From contig JADLGW010000056.1 in the NCBI GenBank assembly GCA_020849105.1, forward strand, positions 156,958-220,957: a stretch of DNA of 64,000 nt, written 5' to 3'. Shown here in pieces: positions 24,190-33,542 of this stretch; position 1 is the stretch's first letter, and each line of letters opens with the position of its first letter. Source of the DNA: Phycisphaerales bacterium (lineage in GTDB: Bacteria; Planctomycetota; Phycisphaerae; Phycisphaerales; UBA1924). A program made the translations under genes and the position numbers. The notes under the pieces were generated by a model, which ran no database searches, was not told the origin of the DNA, and saw only the letters and a program-made list of their open reading frames with translations.

Positions 24190-25844
24190 GGCTTCACCGC
24201 GACCGGCAACGCGGGGATCGCGACCCGCTGCGACCTGAAGTCCCGCCGCAACTCCGCCAGCGCCGCGGCCGCGGGTTTCGGCGTGCCGCTCTCGGTCAGC
24301 AGCCCGCCCAGGGGCATATCCGCCTGCGGGCCGTCATACAGATCCTGCCAGCACACGCCGACAACGTAGGGCTTCGACGCCGCCACCTGGGTGATCTGCA
24401 CCAGCCAGTCGCGCTGGTGCTCCGGTGTCCACGCCCCGCGCCAGGAGCCGGGGTCTTCGGGATCACCGGCGCCCAGGCGCCCGCTCGGGGCCCCGGCCGC
24501 GCTCACGACGATGGGCCGGTCGAACTGCGCGTAGCGGTCCAGCAGGTCCGACAGCACCAGCAGGTCACGGGCCGACCGTCCCTGCCCGGGCTGCCCGATC
24601 TGCAACTTGATCCCCAGCGCATCGATCGCGATCCCGGCCTGTCCGATCATGTCCACATACGCCAGCGGCGGGATCGACCGCCGGTTCGTCGCGTAGTGCT
24701 CGCCGAAGGGCTCGGAGACTTCCACCTGCACCTTCGCACCGGGCTGGAGTTTTTTCAGCAGCAGGACCGACAGCCGCGTCAGGTCCATCATGCGCTCCAG
24801 CGCCAGGGCAAACCCCTGGTTCACATGCAGCCCGGACGCCACTGTCCAGCGCGTCACCGTCCGGCGGTACCGCGTCACGATCTGCTTGAGGTGCTCGTAC
24901 ACCAGTTCCCGCAGCGTCTCGTAGTCGTGCTCCCAGATGAACAGCCACTCGGGCACGCACATCGTGCGGAAGTCAAGGATGGGTCCGCCCCACACCGGCA
25001 CCCTGGCCGTGCGCACCGCCCACTCGATCCACCGGTCCGTCTTGGCAAAGGAGTAGCGCCCCTCGGTCGGCTCCATGTCCGACCACCGCATGGGGATGGA
25101 CACAAAGTCGCACACCGGCGCCGCGCCCTGCGCCAGCGCCCCGCTGAACTGCGCCGGGTTCACCGCGCACCCGACAACCGGCGGCGCCTGCAGCACCACC
25201 CCCGTCGAATCCGACGACTTGACCGCCCCCTCGGGGAGCACCCGGTCCGCGGCGATCGACTCAGCCTGGTGGGCGGCGGTACGGGCGTAGGTCTCTCCAC
25301 GGAACCGGGCCCCGAGTTGCCGCTCCGCGTCCACCTGCGTGAGCCGCTCCCCGGCGTCGACCGCCAGGTAGAGCGCCCGCCGGGCCGTGCGGTCGGCCTC
25401 GAGGGCGAACCCCGCATGGTCCCCGGCCCCGGTGCCCCTCTGGGCCACCAGGGCGGCCGCGAACAGGTGCCGCGCTTCCTCGAACTGCTTCATCACCGCG
25501 TCGTCCCCCGGAAGGTCGAACAACCCCCATTGCTCCAGTTTGTTCAGGATCATCATGATCCGCCGGCGCGCCAGTTCCAGGGTCAGCAGGTAGGGCTCCG
25601 GGCGCGGCGGCAGAAGGCACGTCCGCAGCGTCAGGTCCCCTAGCGACTCCCCGCCGGGCCCGAGCACCGGGAACTGAAGCGCCAGCCCCGCGGCCTCCGT
25701 TCCGGCCTTGGTGCACTCGATGATCCCGCCCGCCGCTGCGGCCTGGGCCGCCAGCGGGGCGTCATCGGCGCCGAAGAGGTGCGCATGGCGGAGCACGAAA
25801 TCCCGCCCGGGCCCGCGCTCGTCAAAGACCGCGAATCTCAGCAT
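24186..25844 (-). CDS. GH10-fold protein that appears to lack the catalytic glutamates
   Basis: This 552-aa protein has an N-terminal domain (about residues 1-190) of unknown type and a C-terminal TIM-barrel resembling glycoside hydrolase family 10. Family landmarks in order are MRWSDMEPTEGRYSF (near the WxxxxPxxGxYxF stretch), GGPILDFRTMCVPEWLF, TLRELVYEHLKQIVTRYRR, then IAIDALGIKLQIG. Where GH10 has the acid/base WDVVNEA, this protein reads WTVASGLHVNQG. Where the nucleophile iTElDv lies, it reads PIVVSAAGAPSG. No signal peptide is seen from ATG 25844. It may bind rather than cut polysaccharide, or my alignment may be off. Confidence 0.65.
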   Translation of the reverse strand: MLRFAVFDERGPGRDFVLRHAHLFGADDAPLAAQAAAAGGIIECTKAGTEAAGLALQFPVLGPGGESLGDLTLRTCLLPPRPEPYLLTLELARRRIMMILNKLEQWGLFDLPGDDAVMKQFEEARHLFAAALVAQRGTGAGDHAGFALEADRTARRALYLAVDAGERLTQVDAERQLGARFRGETYARTAAHQAESIAADRVLPEGAVKSSDSTGVVLQAPPVVGCAVNPAQFSGALAQGAAPVCDFVSIPMRWSDMEPTEGRYSFAKTDRWIEWAVRTARVPVWGGPILDFRTMCVPEWLFIWEHDYETLRELVYEHLKQIVTRYRRTVTRWTVASGLHVNQGFALALERMMDLTRLSVLLLKKLQPGAKVQVEVSEPFGEHYATNRRSIPPLAYVDMIGQAGIAIDALGIKLQIGQPGQGRSARDLLVLSDLLDRYAQFDRPIVVSAAGAPSGRLGAGDPEDPGSWRGAWTPEHQRDWLVQITQVAASKPYVVGVCWQDLYDGPQADMPLGGLLTESGTPKPAAAALAELRRDFRSQRVAIPALPVAVKP

Positions 25845-25979
25845 GTGCTCGTATCCGGCTCTCCCTGGACTCTCCCCGTGCCGGGGGGCGTTCGGGGGCC
25901 AACTGTATCGCCGGAAAGCCGCCCATTCCGGGCCTGTCATCAGCGACGTTCATCCCGGCACGCCGGACCGCCCGCCCCG

Positions 25980-25985
25980 TACCAT
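25980..25985 (+). promoter_or_regulatory. -10 element of purC (leaderless arrangement)
   Basis: TACCAT ends 7 nt before ATG 25993. It argues for 25993 rather than the ATG at 25984, which lies inside this hexamer. Confidence 0.4.
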
Positions 25986-25992
25986 GGACCGC

Positions 25993-26949
25993 ATGACCAC
26001 CCACACCGCCGCCACCCAGCCGGCCCTGTCCCGCAGCGACCTCAACCTCCCGGGAAGGTCGGGCAAGGTACGTGATGTCTACGAACTTCCGTCGGTACCC
26101 GGCCGGCCCCCGGCCCTGCTCATTGTGGCGACCGACCGGCTCTCGGCCTTTGACGTGGTCCTGCCGACCCCCATCCCGGGCAAGGGACGGGTACTAACGG
26201 AAATCTCCAACTTCTGGTTCCGCTTCATCGAGCAGCGCCGACTCGCGACGACCCACATGCTGGGCACGGACCTGGCCCGAGTCCCCGACGCCGCCTTCCG
26301 CAGGGGCGGCACCACCCGGTCGGACCTTGCCGGTCGGTCAATCATCGGCCGCCGGTGCAGGGTCGTGCCCGTGGAGTGCGTCGTCCGCGGATACCTGGAG
26401 GGCTCGGGGTGGAAGGATTACCAGAAGACAGGGGCCGTCTGCGGCGTCAAGTTGCCGGCGGGGCTCAGGCAGTGCGCCAAACTGCCCGAGCCGATCTTCA
26501 CGCCCGCCACGAAGGCCCCGCAGGGAGAGCACGACGAGAACATCAGTTTCGAGGCCGCGGCCGGGACTGTCGGAAAGGCCCTGATGGACGCCCTGCGCGA
26601 CCGCTCGCTCGCGATCTACACCGCCGCGGCCGATTTCGCGCTCTCCCGCGGCATCATCATCGCCGACACGAAGTTTGAGTTCGGCATCCCGGACGGGGAC
26701 AGCGGCGGGGAGCCCATCCTGATCGACGAGGCGCTCACCCCCGACAGTTCCCGCTTCTGGCCCGCCGACCGCTTCGAGCCGGGCCGGTCGCAACCCAGTT
26801 ACGACAAGCAGTTCGTGCGGGAGTACCTGGAAGCGCTCGTCGCCCGCGGCGAGTGGAACAAGACCGCGCCGGGCCCCTCGCTGCCCACGGAGGTCGTGGA
26901 GCGCACCCTGGAGAAGTACGCGGAGGCCCGTGACCGGCTCACCGCCTAG
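25993..26949 (+). CDS. purC: Phosphoribosylaminoimidazole-succinocarboxamide synthase
   Basis: PurC joins aspartate to CAIR in purine synthesis. The 318-aa product has the N-terminal GRSGKVRDVYEL phosphate-binding loop, ATDRLSAFDVVLP, VECVVRGYLEGSGW near residue 130, and APQGEHDENISFE. The IIIADTKFEFGI and LIDEALTPDSSRFWP stretches near 220-250 are the SAICAR synthetase signatures. The length is like the longer yeast-type enzymes. It is divergent from the GH10-like gene. The next gene converges and ends 7 bp away. Confidence 0.95.
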   Translation: MTTHTAATQPALSRSDLNLPGRSGKVRDVYELPSVPGRPPALLIVATDRLSAFDVVLPTPIPGKGRVLTEISNFWFRFIEQRRLATTHMLGTDLARVPDAAFRRGGTTRSDLAGRSIIGRRCRVVPVECVVRGYLEGSGWKDYQKTGAVCGVKLPAGLRQCAKLPEPIFTPATKAPQGEHDENISFEAAAGTVGKALMDALRDRSLAIYTAAADFALSRGIIIADTKFEFGIPDGDSGGEPILIDEALTPDSSRFWPADRFEPGRSQPSYDKQFVREYLEALVARGEWNKTAPGPSLPTEVVERTLEKYAEARDRLTA

Positions 26950-26955
26950 GGCGTC

Positions 26956-28926
26956 TTACCTGGCCTGGATGGCCGGGGCACGGGCCGCGGCGTCCGCGGC
27001 CTCCAGTTGCCGCATCTCCACGAGGAAGGCGTCCATTCCCGGCGGCTCCGGGAAGACCTGGTCGAACGTCCGCCCGCCCTCCTTGGCCAGTTCGTCGAAC
27101 GTGGGCTTGAACCGCTCCTTGATGCGCAGGTACCCGTAGCGCTTCAGGTCCTCCGGCGCGTTGTCGTACAGCGTCTCGGCGTGGTCGGGGTCGAGCGTCC
27201 CGATCAGTTCCGCAAAGACCCTGGCCGCCAGCAGGCGGAAGTCCGCGGGCATCAGGTCCATCCGCGACATCTCCGGGTTCATGTTGGAGATGTTCCGCTG
27301 CTTGGTCATGAAGTACAGGTGGGCCTGCTTGGCGAACTCGAACTGCCGGCGGAACTCGTCCTCGTTGCCCACCATCAGCCCGCGCACATACGCCCCCTGC
27401 AGCGCGCCCATGACCTCCTGCACCGCGATCGCGGGGCGGGTGTACTCGTCCACCGGGCTCTCGTCGTACACGAAGTCGGCCAGCGGCTTGGAGAACCGCC
27501 GCGCCCGGTCCGGGTCATTCTGGTTCGCGTGCGGGTACACGGCGGCCTGGTGGTAGTACTTCTCGGCCAGTTTGAACTGCCCGCGCCGGTAGAAGAACCG
27601 CGTCGCCTCGATCAGGAAGTTCTCGTACCCCGCGGAGTACACGCTGAACGGGCGCGAGTCCACGTCGAACCGGCTCCGGTCGCGCAGCGACGCCAGCACC
27701 TCGCCGTAGGTCTCCACGAAGTACGGGCTTGGCAGCGTCATGTAGAAGATGTCCTGCCGGTCCGGGTTGTACACCTCCGACATGAAGTCGAAGTACAGTT
27801 CACCCGAACGCCACAACTCCTGCAGCGCGTGCATCACCACGCGGTCCGCGTTCGTGAAGTCGTAATCGAGCCTGTTCCGGTCCTCCACCCGCGTGATCGC
27901 GTTCTCCGTCCCCCGCACGGCCCAGTACAGCCCGTGCGCCGCCGGGTGACGCCAGTCCAGGGGCCCGAACCGCTGCGTGTACCGCAGCATCCGGTCCGGC
28001 TCCATGTGGTACCCGTCGATCAGCACCCGCTTCCGCACGAAGGGCAGCAGCGCGTCCCACGCCGGCTTCATCGCGGGGTCGGCGCACAGCGCGGCCATCT
28101 CCTTGTTGCGGTCCTTCATGTGCGCGATCAGGTACTCGTGCTGCCCGGAGTTGCGCACCGCCCGGTTCGCCTCGTACACGCTCAGCAGCGCCGCGTCCGG
28201 TGTGATGCGGAAGTGGTCCCGCAGCAGCGCCACCAGGTCCCGGGCCGCGGGCGCCCGGGCGTACACCCCGTCCAGCGTGTCCGGAGCCTCCACGATCGGG
28301 GCCAGCCAGTCCGCGTATGCCTTCGTTGCGCTCGCCCGGTCCAGCGTCGCCGCGTCCAGCGTCGGCGGCGGGCCCAGGTTGACCTGCCACTCCACGGCCA
28401 GTTGCCGCTTGTAATAGCCGTTGGCGTCGTCCATGTACCCCTGGATCTTGTGCAGGAACAGGTACGCCAGTTCCTTGTGCAGCAGCAGGTCGTTCGGGTT
28501 GGTCGGGATGCCCTCGTCCCGCAGCAGCGAGATCCCCGCCTGCACCCACCGCCACCGCTCCGGGAATGTGTGCGTCGCAACGGAGATGTTGTACGCCATG
28601 TTCCACGCATGGAACACCCACACCTGAGGGAACCGCGGCTCCAGTTTCGTGATGGCCCGCGAGAGTTCGTTGGCTTCGTAGTACCGGCCGCTCTCCTTCA
28701 GGTCGTTGGCCCGCATCCACAGCAGGTTGACGAAGATCCCGCGGAACGCGCCCATGGCGATGCCCGCGGCGACCTCGATCGGCGCCCCCTCGGTCGGCTC
28801 GTCCGTGTAGCCCAGGCGGTTCCGCCCCGCCGACGCCGAGATCTGCGTCGCCAGCACCCCCGACCCGACCAGCATCAGGCCCAGGAGCCCCGCGGCCAGG
28901 AGTTGGATGGTGGTGTCGCGCCGCAT
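26956..28926 (-). CDS. Membrane-anchored protein of unknown function, last gene of the SPFH-ABC operon
   Basis: This 656-aa protein is not recognised. It has an N-terminal anchor (about residues 7-28, IQLLAAGLLGLMLVGSGVLA), then a long, mostly helical, probably periplasmic part. Repeated Trp/Tyr-rich helical pairs (YYEANELSRAITKLEPRFPQ, FKLAEKYYHQAAVYPHANQ) look TPR-like. It lies 13 bp after the ABC permease gene and ends a tight operon with three SPFH proteins and an ABC exporter. This suggests a periplasmic partner or substrate-handling subunit of that exporter. There are no enzyme motifs. Confidence 0.7.
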   Translation of the reverse strand: MRRDTTIQLLAAGLLGLMLVGSGVLATQISASAGRNRLGYTDEPTEGAPIEVAAGIAMGAFRGIFVNLLWMRANDLKESGRYYEANELSRAITKLEPRFPQVWVFHAWNMAYNISVATHTFPERWRWVQAGISLLRDEGIPTNPNDLLLHKELAYLFLHKIQGYMDDANGYYKRQLAVEWQVNLGPPPTLDAATLDRASATKAYADWLAPIVEAPDTLDGVYARAPAARDLVALLRDHFRITPDAALLSVYEANRAVRNSGQHEYLIAHMKDRNKEMAALCADPAMKPAWDALLPFVRKRVLIDGYHMEPDRMLRYTQRFGPLDWRHPAAHGLYWAVRGTENAITRVEDRNRLDYDFTNADRVVMHALQELWRSGELYFDFMSEVYNPDRQDIFYMTLPSPYFVETYGEVLASLRDRSRFDVDSRPFSVYSAGYENFLIEATRFFYRRGQFKLAEKYYHQAAVYPHANQNDPDRARRFSKPLADFVYDESPVDEYTRPAIAVQEVMGALQGAYVRGLMVGNEDEFRRQFEFAKQAHLYFMTKQRNISNMNPEMSRMDLMPADFRLLAARVFAELIGTLDPDHAETLYDNAPEDLKRYGYLRIKERFKPTFDELAKEGGRTFDQVFPEPPGMDAFLVEMRQLEAADAAARAPAIQAR

Positions 28927-28939
28927 CCCGATTCCCTTA

Positions 28940-30919
28940 CTACTGGCCGGAGTACGTCGCCAGTTCGCGCCGCCGGAAGATCAGGACCGCGATCCCGTAC
29001 AGCACCGAGGAGAACACGCCCAGCACGATCATGCCCCAGGCGACACCGCCCCAGGACAGCAGCAGGCCGTCGACCAGTTTCTGCGTCGGGCGAAGGTCCG
29101 TGTACGTCTTGAACATCCCGATCACCGTCTTGGCGATGATCTCGATCACCAGGTTGAACCACTGGATGTGACCCTTGTCCTCCGTGCTCCAGTACTCCAT
29201 CGCGTGCGACAGGTACCCGCTGCTCTCGGCCCCCATGAACGCGCACAGCGACACGAACACCGCGACCGGGAACGACAGGAACGTCGCGGCCGTCACCGCC
29301 AGCATCGCCAGGAACCCGAGTTTGACCCACAGCACCAGCGCCACCCGCACGAAGTTGGCCCGGTACCCGCCGACCGCGTACGACAGTTCCATCCCGCCCG
29401 GCGGGAACGTGATCGAGTACTCGTTGGGCTGGGCCTGGACCACCTGCCCGTCGGCGATGAGCAGCGCCCCGTTGACCACGATCATCTCGACACGCCCGAA
29501 CTCGTTGATGACCTCCGGACGCAGCCGCAGCGTCGTGTACTGGTCGAGCGGCACCTCCTGGGGCGCCTCCGCCGTGTTCCCGAAGATGAAGGTCAACTTG
29601 TACACCTTGTTGGGCAGGTTCTCCCCCGACTGGATCTTGTACCGCAGCATCAGCGGCACGCCGCTGGCCTTCGCCGCGCCCAGCCCCTCGAAGATGTACG
29701 TCTCCTGCCCCATGGGCTCGATCGTGAAGAACTGCTGGGCCACCCCCTTGAACAGGTCGTCGCGCACCTTATTGAGCGCGGACGCCGTCGTCGCGAACTG
29801 CGGGTCCTCCTTCCGCTTCTCCGCGATGAAGTCCTGGACCGCGGCCTCGAACTCCTTGTCCTGCATCCCGAACCGCCGCACCTGCCCGTTCTCCAGCCGC
29901 CCCAGCGTTGGCTTGACGCTCTGCCGCGCCACCAGCACCTCGGTCTCCAGCGTGTACCGGTCCTGCGACACGAAGTCTCCGCCGCGCCCCGCCGCGATCG
30001 ACGAGGCCTGCGCCCGGTCCTCGCCCAGCGCCGGTTGCTGGCGCAGGTACTCGGTGAACAGGAAGATCCCCGAACAGGAGACCGCCAGCAGCACCCCCGC
30101 CAGGGACGTGATCCCGAGCCACTTGCCCAGCAGGTACTGCCAGGCCGCCACGGGCTTGGTCATCGTCTGCCAGATCTGTTTGTCGCGCTGCTCGAACGCC
30201 ACCGTCGCCACGCCGAACACCACCACCAGCAGCGCGATGATCCAGAACGCCCCGGACGTCGAGTACTGCAGGAACGCCTGCACCCGGTACCGAAGCGTCG
30301 GCGTGGTGAGCAGGCCCGGCAGCGTCGCCAGCCCGACCACCAGCATCACGATGAAGACCAGGGACACGTTCATCCGCACCGCCTCGGCCAGCACGTTGCG
30401 GGCGATCGCACGCACCGGACCGCTCCCGGACAGCAGGAACCGCGCCCCCTGCATGAGCGCCGTGAACGAGGCGGTGAGCGCGACCACACCGATCACCAGT
30501 CGGGCCGCCCCGCCCGCGCCGAAGAACGCCAGGGGCACCGCCACCAGCGCCGCCACCAGCAGGAGCGCCCCGTACGTCAGCGCCAGCCCGATCCAGATGA
30601 TCACCAGCGCCACGCCGCTCACCACGGCAAGCCCGATCCCCATGCTGGCCGGGTCGTCGCGGGCCGCCAGGACGTCCCGCAGGATCTGCTCCATGTTGTC
30701 CGCGGCCACCGGTTCTTCGGCGGAGTGGCCCGCCGGCGTTCCCGCCCCATCGACCGGCGCCGTCACACGGGCATCCGCGGCCGGCGGGGCCGCCCGGCGC
30801 ACCGCGTACGTCACGAAGACGGTCGCGGCAAGGGCGAGCACCGCCAGGGAAACCGCCACCTTGAATGACAGCGAGTTCTGGAGCCGGTTGGCCCGCGCGC
30901 CAAACTCGCGAACGGTCAC
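28940..30919 (-). CDS. ABC-2 type transporter permease
   Basis: The 659-aa membrane protein has an N-terminal helix near 19-40, then several helices between about 95 and 240. FGVATVAFEQRDKQIWQTM, at about 235-255, is like the cytoplasmic loop of ABC-2 permeases where ERxxGT contacts the ATPase. A large extracytoplasmic domain (about 280-530) and C-terminal helices follow, ending in VLIFRRRELATYSGQ. Its start overlaps the ATPase gene's stop (ATGA). It is the membrane half of the exporter encoded by the SPFH-ABC operon; the substrate is unknown. Confidence 0.8.
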   Translation of the reverse strand: MTVREFGARANRLQNSLSFKVAVSLAVLALAATVFVTYAVRRAAPPAADARVTAPVDGAGTPAGHSAEEPVAADNMEQILRDVLAARDDPASMGIGLAVVSGVALVIIWIGLALTYGALLLVAALVAVPLAFFGAGGAARLVIGVVALTASFTALMQGARFLLSGSGPVRAIARNVLAEAVRMNVSLVFIVMLVVGLATLPGLLTTPTLRYRVQAFLQYSTSGAFWIIALLVVVFGVATVAFEQRDKQIWQTMTKPVAAWQYLLGKWLGITSLAGVLLAVSCSGIFLFTEYLRQQPALGEDRAQASSIAAGRGGDFVSQDRYTLETEVLVARQSVKPTLGRLENGQVRRFGMQDKEFEAAVQDFIAEKRKEDPQFATTASALNKVRDDLFKGVAQQFFTIEPMGQETYIFEGLGAAKASGVPLMLRYKIQSGENLPNKVYKLTFIFGNTAEAPQEVPLDQYTTLRLRPEVINEFGRVEMIVVNGALLIADGQVVQAQPNEYSITFPPGGMELSYAVGGYRANFVRVALVLWVKLGFLAMLAVTAATFLSFPVAVFVSLCAFMGAESSGYLSHAMEYWSTEDKGHIQWFNLVIEIIAKTVIGMFKTYTDLRPTQKLVDGLLLSWGGVAWGMIVLGVFSSVLYGIAVLIFRRRELATYSGQ

Positions 30920-32118
30920 CGCTGGCCCTCCCCGCGATCCCGGGGCTTGTCGATGAGCGAGTCAACCACCGAGAGGTCCACCTCGGCGGTGCTCATCGGC
31001 GCCGGCGGGGCCTCGGGCGGCGGCGGCGGGTCCTGCGCCGGATGCAGCAGCGTGCCGATCACGTCCTCTTCCGGAGCGGGGCCCCGCGGCGCGTCCCCGA
31101 TCGCCTCCGGGGCCGCGGGCGTCTCCTCGCGGTCGCTCACAAGCGACTCGATCAGCCGCTCGCCCTCCGGGCCGCCGGAGAGGAACGCCGCGGTCACGCC
31201 GCCGGCCTGCGCCCCGCTAGTCTCCAGGCGCTCCGCCCGAGCCTTTTCGACGATGTCCAGGAACAGGTCCTCGAGACGCTGACGCGGATGGGACACCCGC
31301 CGGACTGCCTTCTCACCGCCGGAGCGCGCCCGGATCACCCGGTCCACCTCGGCCAGCGTCGCGTCGTCGAGCGCGTCCGCCTCGATGGACGTGACCCCCG
31401 CCATGTCCAGCAGCGATCCGCATGTGCCCTCGGCCCGCGCCCGCCCGCCGTACAGAATGATCATCCGGTCCACGCAGTCCTCGACGTCCGCCAGCAGGTG
31501 GCTCGACAGCAGCACCGTCTTGCCGCGGCGGCCGAGCTGGATGATCAGGTCCTTGATCTGGCGCGTGCCGATCGGGTCCAGCCCGGTGGTCGGCTCGTCC
31601 AGGATCAGGAGGTCAGGGTCGTTGATGAGCGCCTGGGCGATCCCGATCCGGCGCTGCATGCCCTTGGAATACTCCCGCACAGGGCGGAACTGGGCCCCGG
31701 CGAGCCCGACCATGTCGAGCAGTTCATCGACCCGGCGCTTCCGCACCGCCCGGTCCAGTTCGAACAACTTCGCGTAGTAATCCAGCGTCTCCCGCGCGTT
31801 GAGGAACGGGTAGAGGTACGACTCCTCCGGCAGGTACCCGATCCGCTTCTTGACCGCCACGTCGGTCGGCGGCTTCCCGAACACGCTGATCCGCCCGTGC
31901 GTGGGCCGCAGCAGCCCGAGGATCAGTTTGATCGTTGTGCTCTTGCCGGAGCCGTTGGGCCCCAGCAGCCCGAACACCTCGTGCGCCCCGATCTCGAAGG
32001 TCAGGGTGTCCACCGCCCGCGCCCGAGGGCGCATCCAGAAATCACGGAAGACCTTGCTCAGGCCCTGGCAGGCCACCACGGGTGCGCCGGCCGGGATGTC
32101 GCGTGGAACCCGGGTCAC
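30916..32118 (-). CDS. ABC transporter ATP-binding protein with long C-terminal extension
   Basis: The 400-aa protein has a normal ABC core: Walker A LLGPNGSGKST at residues 51-61, Q-loop region GYLPEESYLYP, signature YSKGMQRR at 150-157, Walker B LLILDEPTTGLDP at 170-182, and H-loop LLSSHLL. This is the CcmA/NatA type that pairs with ABC-2 permeases. About 150 residues beyond the core form an unusual Pro/Glu-rich tail ending in STAEVDLSVVDSLIDKP. It overlaps the genes on both sides by 4 bp (ATGA), so expression is tightly coupled with the SPFH and permease genes. Confidence 0.93.
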   Translation of the reverse strand: MTRVPRDIPAGAPVVACQGLSKVFRDFWMRPRARAVDTLTFEIGAHEVFGLLGPNGSGKSTTIKLILGLLRPTHGRISVFGKPPTDVAVKKRIGYLPEESYLYPFLNARETLDYYAKLFELDRAVRKRRVDELLDMVGLAGAQFRPVREYSKGMQRRIGIAQALINDPDLLILDEPTTGLDPIGTRQIKDLIIQLGRRGKTVLLSSHLLADVEDCVDRMIILYGGRARAEGTCGSLLDMAGVTSIEADALDDATLAEVDRVIRARSGGEKAVRRVSHPRQRLEDLFLDIVEKARAERLETSGAQAGGVTAAFLSGGPEGERLIESLVSDREETPAAPEAIGDAPRGPAPEEDVIGTLLHPAQDPPPPPEAPPAPMSTAEVDLSVVDSLIDKPRDRGEGQR

Positions 32119-33542
32119 TCCTTCACAACCCTCTTCTCGGTGTCGGTGGTGAACCGGCTCTGCTCGGCCAGGTGCTCGCGCTGCTTCTCCGCCTCCTGGT
32201 TCTCCCGGAGTTTGCGCGCCCGGTCCATCGCCTTCCGCAACTCCGGGTCCGGGTTGAGCAGCACGTCCAGCGTCGTCATCCCCGCCGGCAGCATGAACGC
32301 CTCCACGGAATCCCGGGCCAGCAGCGTTGCCATCGCGTCGGACCAGTCCCGCTGCACCACGACGCGCGGGCTCGCGCGGAACTGCTCCAGTTTCGCCCTG
32401 AACAGCGCCAGTTCGCCGCGCCGCTTGCTCACGATCGTCGACCGGTATTCCTCCGCCTCGTTCATGAGCAGCGTCACCTTGCCGGAGACCAGGTTCTCCA
32501 GCGTCCGGCCGTCCTCGGTCACCGGCCTGCCGTCGAGAAGGTCCTCGATCTCGCCCATCAGCCGCTCCTGCCCGGCCGCGTCGCCGGTGTCCGTGGCCTT
32601 CTCATACGCCGCGATGCGCTCCATCAGGTAGGGGTGGGCGGCGCCGGCCATCGTCTGGAGCGTGTTGCGCGCGTCCCCCTCGGCCTTCTCCCGGGCCTGG
32701 CTGGCCTTCTGTTCGGCGCTCTGCACGTTGCTGAAGGCCTGGACCACCGACAGCGGCGGGATCTTGTCCCGGAGCGTCAGCGTGTCGATCCGCAGGCCGG
32801 AGCCTACGCGATCCAGTGACTCCTGGGCCACCTGCCGGGCCCGCTGCGCCACCGCACCCTGCTCGCCGGACGTCTGCCGCAGCAGGTCGTCGATCGTCGT
32901 GTTCGCCATCGCCTGCACCACGCCGCGCTCCACCGCGGCGCGCACGATCTTGATCTCCTGGTCCCCCTCCTGCGCGATGTTGCGCGCGTACGCCGTGGGG
33001 TCCACGCGCGTGTACAGCACCGACCACTTGGTGTGCGCCAGCGCCCGGTCGGACGTGATCAGGGATCCGTCCGTCCCCGGCTTCAGTTGCAGCCCGCCCG
33101 TGGGCGCCAGTTCGGCGATGCTCTGCGTCTTCTGCGCGGTCGTCAGGCTGGGCCAGAACGCCTCGTCGATCTCCACCTGCACCGCGTCGCCCGTCCCGAC
33201 CTTCACCAGTTCCCCGATCGGGTACGGCCAACTGAACTGGAATCCCGGGTCCAGCGGCTGGTCCGACGTCACCCGCCCGAAGAGCAGGCGGATCCCCTTC
33301 TCGTTCTCCTTCACCGTCTGGAACCCGCTCAGCAGGAACAGCCCGAAGATCACCAGCATCCCCAGTTGCAGGATCCAGAACGTGATCCGCAGCGCCTCCG
33401 CCAGCGACTGGTTCGCCGGGTCCATCAGCGACCCCGAGTCGCCCCCCGGGCCGCCCTGCCGCAGCGTCACCGACGCCGGACGGTGCCCGGGAGCCACGGG
33501 CATCGTGTGCCCGTGCGGCTGGGACGGGGTGGGATCGGTCAC
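32115..33542 (-). CDS. SPFH/band-7 membrane protein, HflK-like
   Basis: The 475-aa protein has a Pro/Gly-rich N-terminus, one membrane helix (about residues 52-74, TFWILQLGMLVIFGLFLLSG), then an SPFH domain beginning VKENEKGIRLLFGRVTSD and PLDPGFQFSWPYP, as in HflK. A long coiled-coil region (about 250-400, SVVQAFSNVQSAEQKASQAREKAEG) is typical of stomatin-like oligomers. HflK/HflC of other bacteria form large membrane cages around FtsH; no ftsH lies nearby. It overlaps the neighbours by 4 bp at both ends and forms part of a three-SPFH set. Confidence 0.88.
   Translation of the reverse strand: MTDPTPSQPHGHTMPVAPGHRPASVTLRQGGPGGDSGSLMDPANQSLAEALRITFWILQLGMLVIFGLFLLSGFQTVKENEKGIRLLFGRVTSDQPLDPGFQFSWPYPIGELVKVGTGDAVQVEIDEAFWPSLTTAQKTQSIAELAPTGGLQLKPGTDGSLITSDRALAHTKWSVLYTRVDPTAYARNIAQEGDQEIKIVRAAVERGVVQAMANTTIDDLLRQTSGEQGAVAQRARQVAQESLDRVGSGLRIDTLTLRDKIPPLSVVQAFSNVQSAEQKASQAREKAEGDARNTLQTMAGAAHPYLMERIAAYEKATDTGDAAGQERLMGEIEDLLDGRPVTEDGRTLENLVSGKVTLLMNEAEEYRSTIVSKRRGELALFRAKLEQFRASPRVVVQRDWSDAMATLLARDSVEAFMLPAGMTTLDVLLNPDPELRKAMDRARKLRENQEAEKQREHLAEQSRFTTDTEKRVVKE

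Noticed and set aside
27007..30868. Two long plus-strand open frames antisense to the ABC permease and the 656-aa protein genes
   Set aside because: His/Arg/Leu-rich composition without helices or motifs; the minus-strand genes are coupled in an operon.
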